From CAWAND01 sp963783335 (lineage in GTDB: Bacteria > Chloroflexota > Anaerolineae > Anaerolineales > E44-bin32): a stretch of DNA of 64,000 nucleotides. Made by a program: the position numbers and the translations under genes. The notes below the pieces were generated by a model. It worked only from the letters and a program-made list of their open reading frames with translations, was not told the DNA's origin and did not search any database. The stretch spans positions 1,674,001-1,738,000 of the forward strand of contig CAWAND010000010.1 of NCBI GenBank assembly GCA_963783335.1, read 5' to 3'. This document shows, in pieces, positions 59,817-64,000 of the stretch (within the stretch, counting starts at the first letter, position 1; each line of letters opens with the position of its first letter).

Positions 59817-59842
59817 GAAAAGCCGCCTGGAACCCAGGCGGC
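59817..59842 (-). terminator. Intrinsic terminator after tRNA-Pro
   Basis: On the minus strand GCCGCCTGG-GTT-CCAGGCGGC is a nine-pair stem followed by TTTT. It starts four bases after the tRNA CCA end. Confidence 0.85.
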
Positions 59843-59845
59843 CGT

Positions 59846-59922
59846 TGGTCGGGGCGGGCGGATTTGAACCGCCGACCCCCTGCACCCCATGCAGGTGCGC
59901 TACCGGGCTGCGCCACGCCCCG
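59846..59922 (-). tRNA. tRNA-Pro (anticodon GGG)
   Basis: On the minus strand the acceptor stem CGGGGCG/CGCCCCG is perfect. The anticodon arm CCTGC-ATGGGGT-GCAGG reads GGG, the T arm GGCGG-TTCAAAT-CCGCC is standard, and the terminal CCA is encoded. An intrinsic terminator follows at once. Confidence 0.93.
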
Positions 59923-59958
59923 ACGGTTTCTGGATTATAGCTGACGCTCGACCTTCCT

Positions 59959-61320
59959 TCAAGCCTCGGCGAAGTTCACAATGATGCGTGCCGTGTGCTT
60001 GATCCCCTTGGTGAAGTTGTCGATCACCACATTCTCGTTGGGCGCGTGGACCCTGCCTTCCGGGTGACCAATCCCGGCTGTTGCCACCGGCACACCAAGA
60101 TGTGCAATGAAAGCATGCACGGGGCCAGAGCCTCCGGCGATCGGCTCGATAAGCTGGGGTTGTCCGTAGACGGAGCGGGCAGTCTCGACCACCATCTGAA
60201 GAAACGGGTCGTCGGGATCGGTTCGTCCCGGCGGTTCACCGCCAAGCCACTCGACTTCAATGTCATCGAACCCCTCCTGCGCCAGGTGGGCCTTGAGCAG
60301 CTCGAAAACCTCGCTCGGGTCCTGGTCGGGGACGAGTCGGAAGTCAACCTTGGCTCGGGCTTCGGCCGGCAAGACGGTCTTTGTGCCCGGCCCCTGGTAG
60401 CCTGAAGTCAGGCCGCAGATCGTGCAGGTGGGTGCGAAAACTTCTTCCCTGTGCAGGTCGAGCCCCCCATTGAGCCCTTTGATGAAACCTTGGATGCCAT
60501 AGGTCTCCTTGTAATTCTCGGCGACCTCCGGGAGTTCACCAAGCAGCTCCAGATCGCGCGCTGTCGGCGGGAGAACCTTGTCATAGAACCCGGGAATCCG
60601 AATCCTCTCGTCGGGGCCTTTGAGCGTCGCCAAGGCCCACGTCAGCCGCCAGGCGGCATTGGGGAAGATGCCGCCGCCCAGCCCAGAATGGGCGTCCAGC
60701 GTGCCTGTGCGGGCGACCAGCTCAACGTAGCAGATGCCGCGCAACCCGGCCGACTGCACCGACCGGCCGTGATGGTCCACGCCGCCGAATTCCCAAACGC
60801 AGGCGTCGGCGGCGAGAAGACCCTGGTTCTGGGCTACGAACGCAGGCAGATTGGGGCTGCCGATCTCCTCCTCACCTTCGACGATGAACTTCACCCGGCA
60901 GGGCAGTTCGCCCTGTTGAGCCAGGAGGGCATCCAGTGCGGCAAGCCGGCAGATGAGGTGCCCCTTGTCGTCGCTCACACCGCGGCCGTAGATCTTGCCG
61001 TCCCTGATCTCCGGCTCGAAGGGCGGCGATTCCCAAAGCTCAAGAGGTTCAGGCGGCTGAACGTCGTAGTGGTTGTAGAACAGCAGCGTTCGATCGGACG
61101 CCCCCTGGCGTTCGGCGAAAACCACAGGCTGGCCGTCTGTCGGCAAGATCGAGGTTTCAAATCCGCGTTCTTCCAACATCCCAGCGACAAGTTCAGCACA
61201 CGCTTGCATGCCGACGTCCTGGGCGGCGATGCTCGGCTGCGCACACAATCGCTTGAGATTCTCGAGCTGATTGGAAAGCTGTGCATCGATCGCGTCATCG
61301 ATGGGGGCAAAATCGAGCAT
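59959..61320 (-). CDS. M20-family metallopeptidase (dipeptidase)
   Basis: This 453-residue zinc peptidase shows the M20 residues in order: LLFYNHYDVQ (metal His and catalytic Asp), GRGVSDDKGHL (bridging Asp), FIVEGEEEIGS (catalytic Glu, metal Glu), ACVWEFGG, and a late His in GSGPVHAF. The dimerisation domain lies between, with GTLDAHSGLGGGIFPN. The closest family is the M20 dipeptidases of the CNDP/PM20 group. CAGGAG precedes the start. It is divergent from the cyclase gene by 90 bases. Confidence 0.9.
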   Translation of the reverse strand: MLDFAPIDDAIDAQLSNQLENLKRLCAQPSIAAQDVGMQACAELVAGMLEERGFETSILPTDGQPVVFAERQGASDRTLLFYNHYDVQPPEPLELWESPPFEPEIRDGKIYGRGVSDDKGHLICRLAALDALLAQQGELPCRVKFIVEGEEEIGSPNLPAFVAQNQGLLAADACVWEFGGVDHHGRSVQSAGLRGICYVELVARTGTLDAHSGLGGGIFPNAAWRLTWALATLKGPDERIRIPGFYDKVLPPTARDLELLGELPEVAENYKETYGIQGFIKGLNGGLDLHREEVFAPTCTICGLTSGYQGPGTKTVLPAEARAKVDFRLVPDQDPSEVFELLKAHLAQEGFDDIEVEWLGGEPPGRTDPDDPFLQMVVETARSVYGQPQLIEPIAGGSGPVHAFIAHLGVPVATAGIGHPEGRVHAPNENVVIDNFTKGIKHTARIIVNFAEA

Positions 61321-61410
61321 GTGGTGCTCCTGTAGAGGGGTGAAGGGCAGAACGGCGGAAATTGCGCCGCGACCATTCTAACGCTAGAATGCACGCGGGA
61401 GGAGGTCGGC

Positions 61411-62043
61411 ATGCCGATCCATGACATATCGCTGGGGGTTAGGGTGGGGATGCCGATCTGGCCCGGCGATCCCCCGCTGAAGTTGGAGCGGTTTTCGGCG
61501 ATCGCATCCGGCGACGAGGCCAACGTGACCCAATGGGCGTCCTGCGTTCATATCGGGACCCACGTTGACGCCCCGGCGCATTTCATCGACGGGGGAGCCA
61601 GCGTAGACCAACTGTCGCTGAAGGATCTCAATGGCCGGGCGTATGTGGTCCACCTGCCGGAAGCTGAAATTCTCGATCGGGCTACGTTGGAGCAGGCCCG
61701 TATTCCCCAGCGAACTCGGCGGCTGCTCTTCAAGACCAAGAACTCGAAACTGTGGACTGACGGCGAGACCAGATTCCACAAGGACTTTGTGGCCATCGAC
61801 GCCAGCGGAGCGGAATGGCTGGTGAGCAAGGGAGTGCGCCTTGTGGGCGTCGACTACCTATCCGTGGCGCCGTGGGGCGCTGCCGGCCCCACTCACCGTA
61901 TTCTCCTCGAAGCAGGCGTGGTCGTCGTCGAGGGACTCAATCTCTCAGATGTCACGCAGGGGCGATACACCCTGCACTGCCTGCCCATCAAACTGGTCGG
62001 GGCCGACGGAGCCCCGGCGCGTGCCATACTGGTCGGAGTCTGA
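61411..62043 (+). CDS. Cyclase-family (kynurenine formamidase-like) hydrolase
   Basis: This 210-residue protein has the metal motif HIGTHVDAPAHF of the cyclase/formamidase family, and VGVDYLSVAPWG and ILLEAGVVVVEGLNL further on. Members hydrolyse N-formylkynurenine or related amides. There are no other tryptophan-degradation genes nearby, so the substrate is open. A GGAGGAGG-type site precedes the ATG. Confidence 0.87.
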   Translation: MPIHDISLGVRVGMPIWPGDPPLKLERFSAIASGDEANVTQWASCVHIGTHVDAPAHFIDGGASVDQLSLKDLNGRAYVVHLPEAEILDRATLEQARIPQRTRRLLFKTKNSKLWTDGETRFHKDFVAIDASGAEWLVSKGVRLVGVDYLSVAPWGAAGPTHRILLEAGVVVVEGLNLSDVTQGRYTLHCLPIKLVGADGAPARAILVGV

Positions 62044-62064
62044 TCTCCCGAAAGGGGACCTTAC

Positions 62065-62451
62065 ATGAGCGCAACGCAACTCGGCTTGGTGGCGGTTGGT
62101 TTCCTTGTCGTCATTGGCATTCTGCTCTTGATCTACAGCTTGCTCATCCGCCAACGTACGGCGCCCGAGGACGAGATGCCCGAATCACTGAACGCCTTGA
62201 AGGACGCCAGAATCGATCCGGGCGAGAAGGTCGCTTCCCCCATGAGCGAGGAGATCGAGTCCCTGGTCCAAGCGGATCTCAAATCCCACCCGGACCTGGC
62301 GGGGACGCAGATCGACTTTGCCACGGACCCTGACGACACGTTGTCGATCTGGATCAATGGGGTCGCCTACCAGGAGGTGGACGACATCCCCGACGAACGC
62401 ATTAGGGCGGCGGTTCATAAGGCTGTCGCTTTGTTTAACAAGAGCGCGTAG
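62065..62451 (+). CDS. Small single-pass membrane protein of unknown function
   Basis: This 128-residue protein has one N-terminal helix (about 5-28) followed by an acidic cytoplasmic-like domain (residues of about 45-128), with SEEIESLVQADLKSHPDL and SIWINGVAYQEVDDIPDERIRAAVHKAV. No family is recognised. It sits 21 bases after the cyclase gene with GGGGACC upstream, so it is likely co-transcribed. Confidence 0.6.
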   Translation: MSATQLGLVAVGFLVVIGILLLIYSLLIRQRTAPEDEMPESLNALKDARIDPGEKVASPMSEEIESLVQADLKSHPDLAGTQIDFATDPDDTLSIWINGVAYQEVDDIPDERIRAAVHKAVALFNKSA

Positions 62452-62467
62452 GCACGCCAACCCCATC

Positions 62468-63367
62468 ATGACCGATCCTGTCCTCTCATTGTCCGGACTC
62501 TTCCCGCCGGTCCCCACAGCGTTTGACGATCAGGGCGATCTGAAGCTGGATGCCTTCCAGGCGAATATGGAGCGATGGAACAGCGAGCCGCTCGACGGCT
62601 ACGTGGTGGGAGGCTCGAACGGCGAGTTCGCGCTTCTATCCCCCGATGAACGTTTGGCTGTTGTACGGGCTGCTCGCCAGGCGATCCCGCCGGACCGCCT
62701 TGTTATCGGCGGGGCAGGAGCTGAATCAACCCGTGGCACGCTGGATCTGTGCCAGGGCATGGCCGAGATTGGCGCCGACGCGCTGCTTCTGGTCACCCCC
62801 AGCTATTACAAGGCCCTCATGACGGCCTCGGCGTTCGTGAAACACTACACTTACATTGCCGATCGGGCCTCGGTTCCCTTGATCCTCTACAACGTGCCGG
62901 CCAATACCGGCCTCAATCTGCCCGCAGAAGCCGTCGTTGAGCTGGCCAATCATCCACGCATCATCGGCATGAAGGACAGCGGTGGGGACATCGTGCGCAT
63001 CGCGGGATTGGTCGAGGCCACCCCGGCCGACTTCCATATCCTGGCGGGATCGGCCAGTTTCCTTCTGGCTGGCCTGAGCGTTGGAGCGGTGGGGTGCGTA
63101 CCCGCGCTGGGAAACCTGGCGGCAGAGCATCTGGCACGCCTGATGTCCTTGTTCCAATCAGGTGATATCGAGGGCGCACGTGTGATTCAACAAGCCATGC
63201 TGGCGCCGAACCGGGCAGTCACCAGCCAATACGGCGTGCCGGGTCTCAAGGCCGGACTTGATCTCCGGGGCTACTACGGCGGCCCCGTTCGGGGTCCGCT
63301 TCAAGAATTGTCAGATTCTGATCGAAATGAGATCGAGAGGATTCTGCGCAAGGCAGAGATCCTGTGA
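62468..63367 (+). CDS. DapA/HOGA-family aldolase (4-hydroxy-2-oxoglutarate aldolase-like)
   Basis: ATG 62468 gives 299 residues. The family loop is GGSNGEFALLS, where DapA has GTTGE; the SNGEF form is seen in 4-hydroxy-2-oxoglutarate aldolases. The catalytic Tyr is in LILYNVPANTG and the Schiff-base Lys in IIGMKDSGGD. It cleaves or condenses pyruvate with an aldehyde. It follows the small membrane protein after 16 bases. Confidence 0.85.
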   Translation: MTDPVLSLSGLFPPVPTAFDDQGDLKLDAFQANMERWNSEPLDGYVVGGSNGEFALLSPDERLAVVRAARQAIPPDRLVIGGAGAESTRGTLDLCQGMAEIGADALLLVTPSYYKALMTASAFVKHYTYIADRASVPLILYNVPANTGLNLPAEAVVELANHPRIIGMKDSGGDIVRIAGLVEATPADFHILAGSASFLLAGLSVGAVGCVPALGNLAAEHLARLMSLFQSGDIEGARVIQQAMLAPNRAVTSQYGVPGLKAGLDLRGYYGGPVRGPLQELSDSDRNEIERILRKAEIL

Positions 63368-63388
63368 ACTGCGTGGGTTGAAGTTGAA

Positions 63389-64000
63389 CTAGAGCTGGCC
63401 CGAAGCCTCCCAGGTTTCGAGTAAACGTTGGTAGTCACCCTCTTTGTAGCGTCCCAAGTCAAACCAGTTTGCGTACTCAGGAAGTTCGCTTCCCGTCACG
63501 TGGGCAGCCAGCAATTCGCCGGCGGCCGGCGAGGCCATCATTCCGTATCCAGAGAGCGCTCCAAGCAGGTAGGCTCCTTCCACCGGCAGCGGTCCGGCGA
63601 GCAGCCGATTCTCCTGGGTCTTCACGTAGTAGCCGCCATCAACAAAGGGCTTGGGCATCCGTCCGATGTAGCTCTTCAGGTCCGGGATCATCCGGGACAA
63701 GCCGCGCAACGCCACCTCGGGGTAGACGACCTGATCGAAATCCGGCGGGAACTTGGGCTCAACCGGATCGAGATCATAGGTCCATAGGATGAGGATCATA
63801 GGGCTGTCGGCGGCACCTTCAGGGCGAACATGCACGCCCGCCGGCAGAGGATCGAGGAGCCAGGCCGAATTGGGATCCTCCGCCAGCAGCTCGCACTCTT
63901 CCGCAGTCCATTCCAGCGTCTGATCATCTGACCAGATCACGAGCGGGGCAGACCGGGGCACCGCCCCGTTGGGGTCAGCCATCGACACTTTGGCATGTAG
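63389..64000 (-). CDS. C-terminal half of a FAD-dependent (DAO-type) oxidoreductase, cut by the window edge
   Basis: The frame stays open to the right edge, giving about 203 residues. The segment RSAPLVIWSDDQTLEW, the ALRGLSRMIPDLKSYI region and RLLAGPLPVEGAYLLGALSGYGMMASPAAGELLAAHVTG match the end of D-amino-acid oxidase/sarcosine oxidase-type flavoproteins, whose FAD-contacting C-terminal strand is the last one named. The N-terminal FAD motif lies outside. It converges on the aldolase gene. Confidence 0.75.
   Translation of the reverse strand, partial: LHAKVSMADPNGAVPRSAPLVIWSDDQTLEWTAEECELLAEDPNSAWLLDPLPAGVHVRPEGAADSPMILILWTYDLDPVEPKFPPDFDQVVYPEVALRGLSRMIPDLKSYIGRMPKPFVDGGYYVKTQENRLLAGPLPVEGAYLLGALSGYGMMASPAAGELLAAHVTGSELPEYANWFDLGRYKEGDYQRLLETWEASGQL

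Noticed and set aside
1..64000. CRISPR arrays, insertion sequences, prophage or integron signals
   Set aside because: I saw no regularly spaced repeats, transposase motifs, integrase or terminal inverted repeats anywhere in the window.

Overview
The window reads as one contiguous stretch of a GC-rich bacterial chromosome, probably from a metagenome-type assembly. It has dense operons, lipoprotein signals, a complete HypA-F set, an F420-type luciferase-like oxidoreductase, molybdenum hydroxylase genes and a mannose-family PTS. Chloroflexota (Anaerolineae-like) is a reasonable guess from this mix, but nothing in the window proves it.

Layout. Positions 1-4.7 kb hold the end of a zinc-ribbon gene, a membrane sulfatase-like protein and two lipoproteins. 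4.6-11.4 kb holds a two-component system divergent from an HtrA protease, two small exported proteins, ApbE, a ferric-reductase-like membrane protein and a small membrane protein. 11.6-15 kb is an NAD salvage block (HD protein, pncB and a frameshifted nicotinamidase). 15-19 kb has two tandem CLC channels. 19.1-27.6 kb is a PTS block: ptsI and HPr (both frameshifted), a GntR regulator, EIIA, a zinc dehydrogenase, EIIB, EIIC, EIID and a class I aldolase. 28-33 kb holds an LLM oxidoreductase and a two-gene molybdenum hydroxylase. 33.4-48.8 kb is a 15-kb minus-strand hydrogenase operon. 48.9-64 kb is mixed metabolism and transport: FAD oxidoreductase, tRNA-Met, PPi-type phosphofructokinase, a Gfo/Idh oxidoreductase, HemW, two SLC13-type permeases with TrkA-C domains, tRNA-Pro, an M20 peptidase, a cyclase, an aldolase, and a truncated FAD oxidase at the edge.

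The most interesting part is the operon at 33.4-48.8 kb. In transcription order it reads arsR, tusA, dsrE2, dsrE, a GcvH/LbpA-like lipoyl carrier, hynS, isp1, isp2, a SpoIIAA-like gene, hynL, a V4R-like gene, the maturation protease, a lipoate-protein ligase, then hypA-B-F-C-D-E. The hynS-isp1-isp2-hynL core matches Isp-type [NiFe] hydrogenases. Isp2 resembles the disulfide-reducing part of heterodisulfide reductase, while the flanking sulfur carriers, lipoyl carrier, lipoate ligase and ArsR repressor resemble parts of the sHdr-LbpA sulfur oxidation system. My inference is an H2-linked sulfur or lipoamide-disulfide redox system assembled from both.

Regulation. Six sites resembling the Rex operator (TTGTGAA-N4-TTCACAA) are scattered in intergenic DNA, including in front of the NAD salvage genes, one CLC gene, dsrE2 and arsR. 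This suggests NADH/NAD+-linked control. Four genes (pncA, ptsI, HPr, hemW) each carry one small frame-breaking indel. So many in otherwise intact genes points to sequence errors rather than decay, but cannot be settled here.
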